NCBI GenBank assembly: GCA_021413885.1 | Contig: JAIOPM010000033.1 | Location: 30,371 to 94,370, forward strand | Direction of reading: 5' to 3' | Length of the DNA stretch: 64,000 nt | Origin: Planctomycetota bacterium | GTDB lineage: Bacteria > Planctomycetota > UBA1135 > GCA-002686595 | Shown: piece by piece, positions 44,919 to 53,820 of the stretch | How the letters are laid out: the number at the start of each line of letters is the position of its first letter | Numbering within the stretch: the stretch's first letter is position 1 | The notes under the pieces: generated by a model | The model's input: the letters and a program-made list of their open reading frames with translations, nothing else | What the model was told of the DNA's origin: nothing | Database searches by the model: none | Made by a program: the position numbers and the translations under genes

Positions 44919-45731
44919 TCAGTTCTTCGGCGGCTCGAGCAGACGCTTCTTCACGCGCCACAACTCTTCGAGGCGCGCCGCTTCTTCCATCTCGTGCTGC
45001 ACCGAACCATCCGGTCGGAAGTTGCACGGCGTCTCGAGGTACTTCGAGAGCGCGGCGGCCGCGCGGCTCTTCGCCCACGCCATGTGCGGCGTCGGCGTCC
45101 AGTCGCGCTTCGAGACGTCGGCGGCCGGCGTCGCGTCGCGCAGCACGCGCAACAGGAAGCCGATGCCCCGGGTGCGCTTGTACTCGAGCAGGGAAGCGGC
45201 GCACTCGATGCGCACTTCGAGGTCGGGGTGGGGGCGAGGTCCGACCACGAGCTCTTCCAAGCGCTTGCCGAGGTCGACTACGTTGCGCAGCTTGCCGAGC
45301 GCCGCCGCCGCGACGACGTCGCCGGCGTCGTTCGGACGCTCGGGCCCGACGACGCGATCCTCGAGGCGTTGCAGCAGGATCTCGTAGGCCTGCCGCTCGC
45401 GGCTGCGCGCGAGGATCACCGCGGCGCGCACGGAGACGACGTCCATCACGGCGAGCGCGCGCTTCAACTCCGCGCGTTCGGGCTTGGCGATCTCGATCGG
45501 CTCGCGGCCGGGCAGCGCCTGCTGGACCCACGTCTCGAAGCGTTCGAGACTCATCGTGCGCCACTCGGGGTCGAGTGCGAACGGGGCGGGCGTCGCAGGA
45601 GCGAGCTTCGGCGGCTCGCTAGTGACGACCGGGGCGAGCACCGGCCGCTCGAGAGGCGCGAAACCTGCGCGCGTCGTCGTGCACGCCGTTCCGATCACCG
45701 TCAACGCGAGCACGAGGCGTCCAAGCTTCAT
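44919..45731 (-). CDS. Lipoprotein with HEAT-like helical region
   Basis: The 270-residue product has a lipoprotein-type signal (lipobox GTA-C17), a Pro-rich linker and helical repeats such as VVAAAALGKLRNVVDLGKRLEELVVG that look HEAT-like. No catalytic motif. It lies 43 bases after the large DUF4388-TPR gene on the same strand and is probably the last gene of that unit. Function unknown. Confidence 0.7.
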   Translation of the reverse strand: MKLGRLVLALTVIGTACTTTRAGFAPLERPVLAPVVTSEPPKLAPATPAPFALDPEWRTMSLERFETWVQQALPGREPIEIAKPERAELKRALAVMDVVSVRAAVILARSRERQAYEILLQRLEDRVVGPERPNDAGDVVAAAALGKLRNVVDLGKRLEELVVGPRPHPDLEVRIECAASLLEYKRTRGIGFLLRVLRDATPAADVSKRDWTPTPHMAWAKSRAAAALSKYLETPCNFRPDGSVQHEMEEAARLEELWRVKKRLLEPPKN

Positions 45732-45774
45732 CGCGGCGGATGGTAGCCCTCGCCCGCGACGCCGGTCAACCTTG

Positions 45775-48700
45775 TCAGGGCTCGAACGCGCGCAGCCCGG
45801 CGCCGTCGGAGACCCACAGCCTGCCGCGCGGGATCTTCGAGTTCGGTGCTTCCCACGCGATGTAGTTCCACTGGCCTTGCCAACGGACGGAGAAGTTCTC
45901 GCGTCCGTCGTTCGAACGCGCGATCACGTTCTCGCCGGTGACCTCGGCGTTCCACGGCACCCATTGGGACGCGAGCGACTTGCCGAGCGAACTCGTGCGT
46001 CGCAGCATCGCGAGCCCCGCGTCCGATCCCGAGGTCGCCGCGGTCGACGCGAGCGGCGTGTTGCCGCCGGGCTCGCTGGATTCGGGGCGCACGTGCGACG
46101 TCCAATCGACCACGCGGCCGTCGGTGAAGCTCGCTCGCGCGCCGTGTTCGGTCGCGATCGGACCTTCGCGCGGCGGCACGCCGGCGCTCCAAGGTCCTTC
46201 GAACTCGCCGGTCAACGCGTCGAGGATCCACGCGTCGCCGTCCTCGGTCAGCACGAGCAGCGCGCCGGAGCGGCGAGCGAGGAACACCGGCGCGCGCGCG
46301 ATGCCGCCGAGCGAGTTGATGTGCTTCGCCCAGACCATGCGGCCGTCGCTCGCGAGACGCGCGATGTCGCCGGAGCGCGACGCGACGACGTGGTCCTCGC
46401 CGACCGAGACCGGCGGCGCGTCGACGCGCTTCGTGGTCGACCAACGGCGCGTCGGAAGGCGCGAGAGCAAGACGTTGCGATCGGCCGGCGCGTCGACGTC
46501 GAGCGCCGCGGTTTCGTGGTTCTCGAGGTCGAGCTCGAGGTGCAGTCTCTCGCCGAACGCGGACTCGACGACGAACGGCGTGACGCGCGAGCTGCCGTCG
46601 GGCAAGCGCACGCGGGCGCCGCTCGGGGAGCTCGCGAGCTTCCACGGCAGCAGGTGCTCGCCGGGGTTCTCGCAAGTGCCTTCGAGCGCCGCGCGCGCGC
46701 CGACGTGATCGCCGGCCAACGCGAGTTCGCGCGCGTGCTGCACGGCGGACCAGTGGTTCTCCGCCTGTTCGATCTCGTCCGCGAAGGCTTGGCGGATCAG
46801 TTCGCCGTCCTCGGTCGCGAGCAACTTGCGCCACGCTTGCACCGCGCGCTCGAGATCGCCGGCGGCGGCGTGCGCGCGCGCGGCGGCGAGCAATTGGTCC
46901 TGCAGCGTGCGGCGTTCCTTGAACTCGCGTTCCTCGCGCGTGCGGGCGCGGGTCTCGCCGCGCTCGACGATCACGGTCTCGATGCCGTCGAGGCGCTCGA
47001 GCAACTTGACCACGGGCGTCTCGTACTCGTGCCCCGCGACGGTCGAGCGCAGTTCGCCGACGATCGTGCGCAGGCGTTGGTCCGCGCGCGACGCTTCGGC
47101 CTCGTCGAGAGTCGCCGCGTCGGCGACATCCTCGGCGAGCCGCGAGGAGAGCGACTCCATCAGCTCGGCGCTGGTGGGGAAGGCCTCCGTGTAGCGGCTC
47201 GACACCGGCGGCGTCGACAACGCCAACGCGCGCTTCAGGCCGAGCAGCGGATCGCCGAGCGCGCACTCGTTCTGCGTCGCGTGGTATTCGTCGAACCAGC
47301 GCGTGCGCGCGTCCTCGTCGCGGTCGGCGAGCGTCTTCTCGAGCCGCGCCCGCAAGTCGACGACGGGCGCCGAATCGTCGTCCGCGAAGTTGCCATCGAG
47401 CAGCGCGAGCGCGGCTTCCGGCCGGTCGAGGGCTTCGGTGACTTCCGCCATCCGACGTTCCCAGTCGCGATCGCGTTGCACGCGCACCGTCGCGATCGTC
47501 GCGACCAAGATCAACGAGACGGCAGCGATCAACGTCTGCTTGCGGCGCAAGCGACCGCGCACGGTCCGAGCGCGCGCCTTGTTGAGCAACGCCTTCGCTT
47601 CGCGGTTCTCCGGTTCGACCGAGAGCAACGTGCGCAGCGGCGCGACGGCCTTGTCGGCCGCGCCTTGTTCGATGAAGGCCGCGGCGGCCTCGAGGACCCA
47701 CGGCACGCCTTCGTCGAGCTCGCCGATCGCGAGCATGCGTGTGCCGAGCTCGAGGCGCGCGGCGTTGGTGTTCGGCGTGCAATCCGCGGCGGCGCGCAGC
47801 ATGACCGCGGCGCGACCGATCGCTCCGGCGTCCTGGAAGTTGCGCGCGAGTTTGAGGAGCTCGCCCCACGGCATCTCGCGTTGTCCGTTGGCGAGTCCGC
47901 GCGCGAGATCGAGGCGCACGATGTGCAGCTCGGCGATCGTGTCGTGCTTGTGATGCTTGCGCATCTCCTGCCAACGATCGAGGGCGGCTTGCGCTTCGCT
48001 CTCGCCGAACTCGAGCCGACGCAGCAACGTGCGCGCGTCGTTCTGACGCATGTGCGCGAGCGTCGATTGAAGGCGTTGCTTCTGCCATTCGGCGCGCAGC
48101 AATTCCGCGTCGCCGGGCGACGGCGGTCCCGGAGGCGCGTGACGGCACCATCCGGAGAGGCGCGTCGAAGCGCGCGAGAATTGCGCGGCGGCGAGTTCGT
48201 GTTGGACCAGCGCGAGCAGCTCGCGTGCGTCGGCCAGACGCACCAACGATTGCGCGACCATCGACTGCACGAGAGCGCGGCCTTGGCGCAGCGGCCAGCC
48301 GAGGCGGTCGGAGATCTCCTCGATCGTCGAGCTGCCGTCGCACTCCGCCATGATGCGTTCGAGCTCCCGGCTCGGCGCTTCACTGACCAACGGACGCACG
48401 ACGTCGTCGGGCGAGAGCTGGCTCGAGTCGCCGAACTGCAGCGCTTCGTCGGCCTGACGGGCGTATTCGAGCAGCACGAACTCGACCGACAGACCCGGGC
48501 AGTGCACGGGCGTGTGGACTTCGAGCTTCTTGCGCGCGCCGTCGCGGAGATCCTCCGACGAATCGGCGATCGTCGCGGTCTGCGTCTGCGGTTCGGCCTT
48601 CGGCAGAGGGCCTTGCTCGAAGCGGAAGTGGACGCCGCTGCAGTCGAGCAGGCCGAAGAGCGTCTCGAGCCGGACCGCGTACGCGATCTCCTGCATGCGC

Positions 48701-48933
48701 AGCGAGTCGATGCGGTGGTTCGGGTCCTTGATCCACGCGCGCTCGCAGCGCCGGCGCCAGATCTCCGGGTCCTCATCCGGCTCGGGCAGCAGATGGATCT
48801 GACCCCCGGCGACGCCGATGGTGCAACACCGGCCCCCTCCGTTCAGAGTCAACGACCCTTCCCGTCCTCCGCGCGCTAGGCCCTGCAAGAGCTCGCCTAG
48901 TCCGAGGCCGGCTACATCGCCCTGGAAACTCAT
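45775..48933 (-). CDS. Large DUF4388 / TPR / membrane / beta-propeller protein
   Basis: The product of about 1052 residues is modular. Residues 1-110 fit the DUF4388 fold often found in bacterial sensory proteins (MSFQGDVAGLGLGELLQGLARGGREGSL). A winged-helix-like part follows (IEEISDRLGWPLRQGRALVQSMV). About 250-460 is TPR-like, a transmembrane segment lies near 465-483 (TLIAAVSLILVATIATV), a coiled-coil/TPR region continues to about 790, and the last 260 residues carry short PQQ/WD-like propeller blades (VVASRSGDIARLASDGRMVWAKH). This places sensory modules inside and a propeller outside. The start could be ATG 48933 or GTG 48945. I know no close named family. Confidence 0.78.
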   Translation of the reverse strand: MSFQGDVAGLGLGELLQGLARGGREGSLTLNGGGRCCTIGVAGGQIHLLPEPDEDPEIWRRRCERAWIKDPNHRIDSLRMQEIAYAVRLETLFGLLDCSGVHFRFEQGPLPKAEPQTQTATIADSSEDLRDGARKKLEVHTPVHCPGLSVEFVLLEYARQADEALQFGDSSQLSPDDVVRPLVSEAPSRELERIMAECDGSSTIEEISDRLGWPLRQGRALVQSMVAQSLVRLADARELLALVQHELAAAQFSRASTRLSGWCRHAPPGPPSPGDAELLRAEWQKQRLQSTLAHMRQNDARTLLRRLEFGESEAQAALDRWQEMRKHHKHDTIAELHIVRLDLARGLANGQREMPWGELLKLARNFQDAGAIGRAAVMLRAAADCTPNTNAARLELGTRMLAIGELDEGVPWVLEAAAAFIEQGAADKAVAPLRTLLSVEPENREAKALLNKARARTVRGRLRRKQTLIAAVSLILVATIATVRVQRDRDWERRMAEVTEALDRPEAALALLDGNFADDDSAPVVDLRARLEKTLADRDEDARTRWFDEYHATQNECALGDPLLGLKRALALSTPPVSSRYTEAFPTSAELMESLSSRLAEDVADAATLDEAEASRADQRLRTIVGELRSTVAGHEYETPVVKLLERLDGIETVIVERGETRARTREEREFKERRTLQDQLLAAARAHAAAGDLERAVQAWRKLLATEDGELIRQAFADEIEQAENHWSAVQHARELALAGDHVGARAALEGTCENPGEHLLPWKLASSPSGARVRLPDGSSRVTPFVVESAFGERLHLELDLENHETAALDVDAPADRNVLLSRLPTRRWSTTKRVDAPPVSVGEDHVVASRSGDIARLASDGRMVWAKHINSLGGIARAPVFLARRSGALLVLTEDGDAWILDALTGEFEGPWSAGVPPREGPIATEHGARASFTDGRVVDWTSHVRPESSEPGGNTPLASTAATSGSDAGLAMLRRTSSLGKSLASQWVPWNAEVTGENVIARSNDGRENFSVRWQGQWNYIAWEAPNSKIPRGRLWVSDGAGLRAFEP

Positions 48934-48963
48934 CTCGCGCCGCACGTATCGGCGCGGGTCCGA

Positions 48964-49596
48964 TCAAACCTGCGCGGACTTGTCGAGCTCGGCGCGCATT
49001 CGCGCGAGATCTGCGGGTGTGTCGAGGTCGTCGAGGATGCTCGCCGACGAAACGTCGACGTCGAAGCGCGGACGCGCGCGCTCCCGCAGCTTCGACAGAG
49101 GCGCGTCGTCGGAAAGGGTTTCCAGTTCGAGCGCGAGTTCGCGACCGACCAACACCGGATGCCCGTGGCGCCGCACGGTCCCGTTCGGGGGACGCGTTGC
49201 GACCGAGACGCAGGGCGCGAGGAAGCCGAGCGCCGGAGCGCGCGCCGCGAGCCACGCGCCGACCAACGCTTGGAAGACCGCGCGTTCGACCAGCGGCACG
49301 TCGACCGGCGCGACCAACAGATCGCGACCGGGCCGCAGGCGGCGCGCGAGCTTCAAACTCGACGTGCGACCGCGCGACCACGCCGCGTGGCGCGCGATTT
49401 CGACGCCGAGCGGCGCGCGGGCCGCGATCTGTTCCGCGTGCGCGCCGACGACGACCAACGGAGCTCCGTCGCACGCGTCGGCGCCGGCCGCGAGCAAACG
49501 TTCGAGCGCGGTCACGCCGCCGAGTTCGCACAGCGCCTTCGGTTCGCCGAGTCGCTCGCTCGCTCCGGCCGCGAGGATGACCAGCGCCGGTCTCAC
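48964..49596 (-). CDS. MobA/MocA-like NTP transferase
   Basis: The 210-residue protein has the nucleotidyltransferase fold with LAAGASERLGEPKAL at the N-terminus (the GxG(S/T)xRxGxPK motif), VAPVDVPLV for metal/nucleotide binding and the GHPVLVGRE block near residue 145. This fits the MobA/MocA group that attaches GMP or CMP to molybdopterin or activates sugars and other substrates. No molybdopterin gene is nearby. The GTG start overlaps the E1-type gene (GTGA). Confidence 0.82.
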   Translation of the reverse strand: MRPALVILAAGASERLGEPKALCELGGVTALERLLAAGADACDGAPLVVVGAHAEQIAARAPLGVEIARHAAWSRGRTSSLKLARRLRPGRDLLVAPVDVPLVERAVFQALVGAWLAARAPALGFLAPCVSVATRPPNGTVRRHGHPVLVGRELALELETLSDDAPLSKLRERARPRFDVDVSSASILDDLDTPADLARMRAELDKSAQV

Positions 49597-50636
49597 GTCC
49601 CGACCCAACGGTCGTAGATCGCGCGCGCGCGGCCGGCGTCGGCGGTGCCTTCGATCAACGCGCGCCCGTCGCCGAACAGCGTGACGCGAAAACCCTCGAC
49701 CTCGAAGCGCGCGAAGTTGCCGAGCTGCTCCGCGCGTTCGGCCGAGAGCCGCACGTTGTCGAGCACGCGCGCGAGGTCGACGCGCGTCGCGCGGCGCGCC
49801 GGACGGATCTGCACGGTGTTGCGGCCGCACAGCACGATCGCAGAACGCTCGCCACCGGCCTCGAGGTGCCGGAAATCGCGCCGTCCGCACGTCGGGCAGT
49901 TCGGATCGCGCTCGGCGCGGACGCGGCGTTGTTCGCCGCGCCAGACGTCGAGCTCGACCAGCCACGTCTCGAACGTCGCGCGCTGTTCCGCGGACGCGGC
50001 GAGCCAACGCATCGCGAGCGCCGCTTGCGCCGCGGTCACCGCTTGGACCGCGGGCAGGATCACGCCGGCGGTGTCGCACGTCGCGAGGTGCTCGGCCGGC
50101 GGCGGTTCGGGGAAGAGGCACGAAAGACAGGCGCCGTGTTCGGGGATCACCGGCATCACGAGACCGCTCGCGCCGACGACGCCGCCGTAGATCCACGGCA
50201 CGCGTTCGCGCACGCACCAGTCGTTGATCAGGTAGCGCGTCGTCAAGTTGTCGGTGCCGTCGAGCACCAACGCCGCGCCGCGCGCGAGCTCGTCCAAGTT
50301 CTCGCCGTCGACGTGCGCGACGTGTGCGGTGACTTTCGTCGGTCCGCCGATCGCCGCGAGCGATTCGGCGGCCGCGGTCGCCTTGGGCGCGCCGTCGTTC
50401 GCGTGGGCTTCGGTGAAGAGCACCTGGCGCGGCAAATTGGTCCATTCGACGACGTCGCGGTCGACGAGCACGAGCTCGCCGACGCCGATGCGCGTCATCT
50501 GCAACGCGAGCGAGCCGCCGAGCGCTCCGCAGCCGACGACCAACACGCGCGCCGCGCCGAGACGCTCTTGGCCCGCCACGCCGAACTCGGCGAAACGGAT
50601 CTGACGATCGAAGCGCCGCTCTGCGCCGTCGCTCAC
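49593..50636 (-). CDS. ThiF/MoeB/HesA-type E1 adenylyltransferase
   Basis: The 347-residue protein adenylates the C-terminus of a ubiquitin-like sulfur carrier (ThiS/MoaD type). Visible are GCGALG (35-40), VDRDVVEWTNLPRQ (58-71) with the adenylation residues, GTDNLTTRYLIND (127-139), the zinc cysteines C170, C173, C247 and C250, and C187 in CDTAGV, equivalent to the MoeB catalytic cysteine. A C-terminal extension from about 265 begins with LCGRNTVQIRP. No MoaD/ThiS gene lies nearby. The GTG at 50636 overlaps the zinc-ribbon gene's stop (GTGA); longer starts lie inside that gene. Confidence 0.9.
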   Translation of the reverse strand: MSDGAERRFDRQIRFAEFGVAGQERLGAARVLVVGCGALGGSLALQMTRIGVGELVLVDRDVVEWTNLPRQVLFTEAHANDGAPKATAAAESLAAIGGPTKVTAHVAHVDGENLDELARGAALVLDGTDNLTTRYLINDWCVRERVPWIYGGVVGASGLVMPVIPEHGACLSCLFPEPPPAEHLATCDTAGVILPAVQAVTAAQAALAMRWLAASAEQRATFETWLVELDVWRGEQRRVRAERDPNCPTCGRRDFRHLEAGGERSAIVLCGRNTVQIRPARRATRVDLARVLDNVRLSAERAEQLGNFARFEVEGFRVTLFGDGRALIEGTADAGRARAIYDRWVGT

Positions 50637-51010
50637 GCGAGCCACCACCACGCGACCAGCGCGAGCGCGACCAGCAACAACACGACCGGCGCCGCGATGC
50701 GCAGCAGCGCTTTCAAGTCGCTGCCTGCGGGCTCCGCGATCTCGACCCAGTTGAAGTAGCGCTTGACGTTCTCCTCGATCGCCGCGCCGCAGTGCGGACA
50801 GACCGCGGCCGCTTGGTCGAACGGGATCACGCCGTCGCAGCTCATGCAGTAGAAGTTGCGCGGACCGCCGCCTTCGGCGACGCCGGGCGCCTTCGAACGC
50901 TCGCGGTAGTAGTCGACCGCCTCGCGGTTCTCGTCCTTCCGCGTGCGCGACCAGTGGTGCTCGCCGATGTTGCCGAAACTCGGCGGCGCCTTTTCCTCGT
51001 CCTTCGCCAT
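50633..51010 (-). CDS. Small zinc-ribbon membrane protein
   Basis: The 125-residue protein has a hydrophilic N-terminus, a zinc ribbon (YCMSCDGVIP, then CPHCGAAI, residues about 54-75) and one C-terminal transmembrane helix (about 105-123). It is the first gene of a unit with the E1 enzyme and MobA-like transferase, joined by 4-base overlaps. The C-terminus is intramembrane, so it cannot itself be a ubiquitin-like carrier ending in Gly-Gly. Function unknown. Confidence 0.75.
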   Translation of the reverse strand: MAKDEEKAPPSFGNIGEHHWSRTRKDENREAVDYYRERSKAPGVAEGGGPRNFYCMSCDGVIPFDQAAAVCPHCGAAIEENVKRYFNWVEIAEPAGSDLKALLRIAAPVVLLLVALALVAWWWLA

Positions 51011-51100
51011 GGTGCTCGCACTACAGAGTAGCAGCCCGTCGAAGAAGTCATTGCGGCGCGAAGCCGCCCGGCCGCGCCGGCTCTGCGTCGCATCGTCCTC

Positions 51101-51120
51101 GGCGAGTTCACGAACTCGCC
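51101..51120. repeat. Perfect short palindrome in intergenic region
   Basis: GGCGAGTT (51101-51108) and AACTCGCC (51113-51120) are reverse complements around a 4-base loop, in the 219-base gap between the two minus-strand units. No T-run follows. It could end the barrel-protein transcript or be an operator upstream of the zinc-ribbon gene; I see no other feature in this gap. Confidence 0.3.
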
Positions 51121-51229
51121 TGCGGCGATGCTCCTTGATCCGACACGGCCGTGCGACTCCTCGCTCGCAAGCACTTCTTCGACGGGCTGCGCGCGCGCGA
51201 ACGCCGGACGAGCGAATCCCGGCGTGCGG

Positions 51230-52006
51230 CTAGAACGAGAGGACGAGACCGAGCCACGGCCCGGAGAACTGGATGTCGGCGTCGACAGAATCCGAGCCGT
51301 CCTCGTACGCGACCTCGGCGTCGAGGTAGCGATAGCCGAGCGCGATCCAACCGGCGAGGCGATCGCCGTCGCCGAAGATGCGCATCCGCGCCATGCCGTC
51401 GAAGTCGAGGAAGCTCGCTTCGTCGCCGCTGTAGTTGATGCTCACCCAACCGAGCAGTCCGGAGACGTCGACCGGTCCGAGTTCGAAGCCGACACGTCCC
51501 GCGAGGAACGGCACCGGCAGCAGCTCGTTCGTCGACACCGACTGTCCGCCGAGCTTCTCCGTGATCTTCGCGTCGAGGTCGAAGGCCGTGACGCCGAGAC
51601 CGAGCCCGAGCTCGACCGCATCGGTCGGCAACAGATCCCACGTCACCGCGGCGGAGTAGAGGCCGAGATCGAGCTTCGAACTGACCGGATCGCCGGTGTT
51701 GATCGTGATGCCGCCCTGCGAGAGCGTCGCGTCCGCGGTGCCGTCGCCGTCGTGCTTCGAATCCTGCGCGCTCAACGTCCAGTGCCCGCCGAGCTCGAGG
51801 TCGACGCGCACGCCGATCACCGAGTCGTCCTTCTCGAGTCCGAGCGAATCGACCGACGCCTGCGCGCTGACCGACGAACCCTGTTGCACACCGATGTCGC
51901 CGTCGATGTCGAACTGCATGTAGCGCGGCGTGATGCTCGCGCTCGGAGCGCTGCACGCGGCGAGCAACAGCGTCGAACCGAGGAACGGAAGGATTCGATG
52001 CGCCAT
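51230..52006 (-). CDS. Outer-membrane barrel-like lipoprotein, copy 1
   Basis: The 258-residue product has a lipoprotein signal (lipobox LAA-C18) and a body of alternating hydrophobic/polar strands with aromatic ends, ending in a terminal Phe (GLVLSF) as outer-membrane barrels do. It is clearly homologous, block by block, to the next gene: YSAAVTWDL/YSAAWTFDF, PVPFLAGRVG/PVPLLAGRLA, SGDEASFLDFD/AGDHATFLDLD, SGPWLGLVLSF/AGPYFGLAFRF. Specific function unknown. Gap of 106 bases to the upstream copy. Confidence 0.75.
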   Translation of the reverse strand: MAHRILPFLGSTLLLAACSAPSASITPRYMQFDIDGDIGVQQGSSVSAQASVDSLGLEKDDSVIGVRVDLELGGHWTLSAQDSKHDGDGTADATLSQGGITINTGDPVSSKLDLGLYSAAVTWDLLPTDAVELGLGLGVTAFDLDAKITEKLGGQSVSTNELLPVPFLAGRVGFELGPVDVSGLLGWVSINYSGDEASFLDFDGMARMRIFGDGDRLAGWIALGYRYLDAEVAYEDGSDSVDADIQFSGPWLGLVLSF

Positions 52007-52112
52007 GGTCGGGACCTCCGTGTGGGGTTTCGGTCGAAGCTCGCCCGCGAGTCAAGCGACTTTCCGCACCCGGTTCAACGACGAGGATCCGCGCGGGCGC
52101 GCCGCGTCGCGC

Positions 52113-52901
52113 TCAGAAGCGGAAGGCGAGTCCGAAGTACGGACCCGCCAACGTGACGCCGGCGTCGACGGCTTCGAAGTCGTCGTCGTAGTCGATGCCT
52201 GCGTAGAGTTGGCGCCAACCGAGCAGCAGCTCGCCGTTGCGTCCGAAACGTTTCCCCGCGAAACGCCAACGCGCGGAGAGGTCGAGGTCGAGGAAAGTCG
52301 CGTGATCGCCCGCGTACCCGACGTCGATGCCCGCGGCCTCGAGGCCGATGGCCCAACGCTCGGAATTCCACGCGAGCCGACCGGCGAGCAACGGAACCGG
52401 CACCGCTTCGTCGGTGAAGATCTCGTCGCCGTTGACGCGCGACGTGAAGCCCGCTTCGAGGTCGACCCACGCGAGCCCGAACCCGAGTCCCGCTTCGAGA
52501 TCGTCGCGCTCCGCGAAGTCGAACGTCCACGCCGCCGAGTAGATCCCGGCGTCGAACGTCGAGTCGATCGCGGTGCCCGCGGGAATCGTCACCGGACCCT
52601 TTGCAAAGTCCTCGTCGAGCGAGCCTCGACCGTCACGGGACGACTGAAAGCCCTTGAGCGCGAGGTGCATGCGCCGATGCGTTTCGAACGTCAGGTCGAC
52701 GCGCGCTTCGAGGCCCGACGACGAACCGTCGAGACCGAGCGCATCGATCGAGTTCTTCGAGTTCACGTGCCTGTCGTCGATGCCGATCGCGCCGTCGAGC
52801 GACTGCGAGCCGAGGCTCAACGCGACATCCGGTTGGACGCTCTTGCAACCGACGAGCGACGCGACGAGGACGGCGACCGAGGCGTGGCGGGGGAGCTTCA
52901 T
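52113..52901 (-). CDS. Outer-membrane barrel-like lipoprotein, copy 2
   Basis: The 262-residue paralogue of the gene just downstream has a clear lipobox (LVG-C19), then a glycine/aspartate-rich beta-strand body and C-terminal FRF typical of barrel insertion signals. The similarity spans the full length, with most divergence in loops, so the pair arose by tandem duplication that is not recent. A lipid anchor combined with a barrel-like body is unusual. Function unknown. Confidence 0.75.
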   Translation of the reverse strand: MKLPRHASVAVLVASLVGCKSVQPDVALSLGSQSLDGAIGIDDRHVNSKNSIDALGLDGSSSGLEARVDLTFETHRRMHLALKGFQSSRDGRGSLDEDFAKGPVTIPAGTAIDSTFDAGIYSAAWTFDFAERDDLEAGLGFGLAWVDLEAGFTSRVNGDEIFTDEAVPVPLLAGRLAWNSERWAIGLEAAGIDVGYAGDHATFLDLDLSARWRFAGKRFGRNGELLLGWRQLYAGIDYDDDFEAVDAGVTLAGPYFGLAFRF

Positions 52902-53022
52902 GCGCGCTTGAGCCTAACGGCTCGCGCCGTCCCATCGCGCTCCGCCTCGCACGGAAACTCGAGCGGTCGGGCCAGGAACGTGTGCGCGGCGCCGATAGAC
53001 CAAGCGGAAGGTTGGACTGCGC

Positions 53023-53538
53023 GTGATGAACCCGACCTGGGCGAGAGACTCGGAAGTCGACCCGCGCGAGCTCGAGCTCGACGCCCTGCGGACCCTGGAG
53101 ATCGTTCCGAGTCCGCCGCCTAGGGTCGTAGGCCCGGGGCGACGCGAACGCGACTACCTCAAGCGCGTCGCGCGGCTCGAGGACCTCCTCCAGTACGAAC
53201 GTGACCGTCAGAAACTGATCGAGCGCGAGCTCGAGACCTCGGTCCAAGTCGAACGCGGCGCCCAACGGCGCCTCGACCGCGTCGAGGATCGCCTGGACAA
53301 GTCGCAGCAGCGCGAGCGACGGCTGGCGACGTTGGTCGGCGCGCTCCAGCGCGACAACGAGCTGCTGCGCCAACGCGTCCTCGAATTGGAGGCGGCCTCG
53401 GTTCCCCAACTGACCGCTGGGCCGACCGCGGGCCCCGCGACGACGGCGCCCGAGCGCCGCGGTTTCTGGGCGCGAGTCTTCGGCGGAGCCGAGGCGACGC
53501 CGCGGGTTCGCCGCGCTGCTCGCCGCCGCGACGCTTGA
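53023..53538 (+). CDS. Coiled-coil protein of unknown function
   Basis: The 171-residue product is charged and cytosolic by appearance, with a long helix from about residue 43 to 125 (LKRVARLEDLLQYERDRQKLIERELE through LRQRVLELEA) predicted as coiled coil, a Pro/Ala linker, and a basic C-terminus with a short amphipathic segment (GFWARVFGG). The GTG at 53023 is directly followed by ATG, either of which may start translation. It precedes the tRNA gene by 74 bases. Confidence 0.65.
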   Translation: MMNPTWARDSEVDPRELELDALRTLEIVPSPPPRVVGPGRRERDYLKRVARLEDLLQYERDRQKLIERELETSVQVERGAQRRLDRVEDRLDKSQQRERRLATLVGALQRDNELLRQRVLELEAASVPQLTAGPTAGPATTAPERRGFWARVFGGAEATPRVRRAARRRDA

Positions 53539-53612
53539 CACGGCGAGGACGCCTCACGATCCTAGTCGGCCCTTCACGGGTCGGAGCGCTCGCGTTCGCG
53601 CGGGCCTCGGAC

Positions 53613-53690
53613 GGTGGGTGTAGCTCAGCTGGTTAGAGCACTAGGTTGTGGTCCTAGGGGTCGCGGGTTCGAGTCCCGTCACTCACCCCA
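53613..53690 (+). tRNA. tRNA-His (GTG anticodon)
   Basis: The full cloverleaf folds by hand. Acceptor positions 1-7 (53614-53620) pair with 53680-53686, including one G-U. The D-arm GCTC/GAGC is present. The anticodon stem CTAGG/CCTAG encloses anticodon GTG at 53648-53650, and the T-arm has loop TTCGAGT. The extra G at 53613 pairs with discriminator C at 53687, the identity mark of tRNA-His, and CCA is encoded at 53688-53690. Confidence 0.96.
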
Positions 53691-53820
53691 AAATTCCTTC
53701 GAGCAAGCCGACGCGGCGCGTCGCGCTCGAAGCTCGGGTCGGCCGATCGAGCGGATTTCGCGCTCACGTTTCCGGCCGCGGCGATTCGACCAAGGTCGCG
53801 GCGCTTCGCTCGCCCCTTCG

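Noticed and set aside
53614..53820. Extended N-terminus of the glutamate-cysteine ligase reading through the tRNA gene
   Set aside because: The cloverleaf of tRNA-His occupies 53613-53690, and the family start fits the ATG at 53821.
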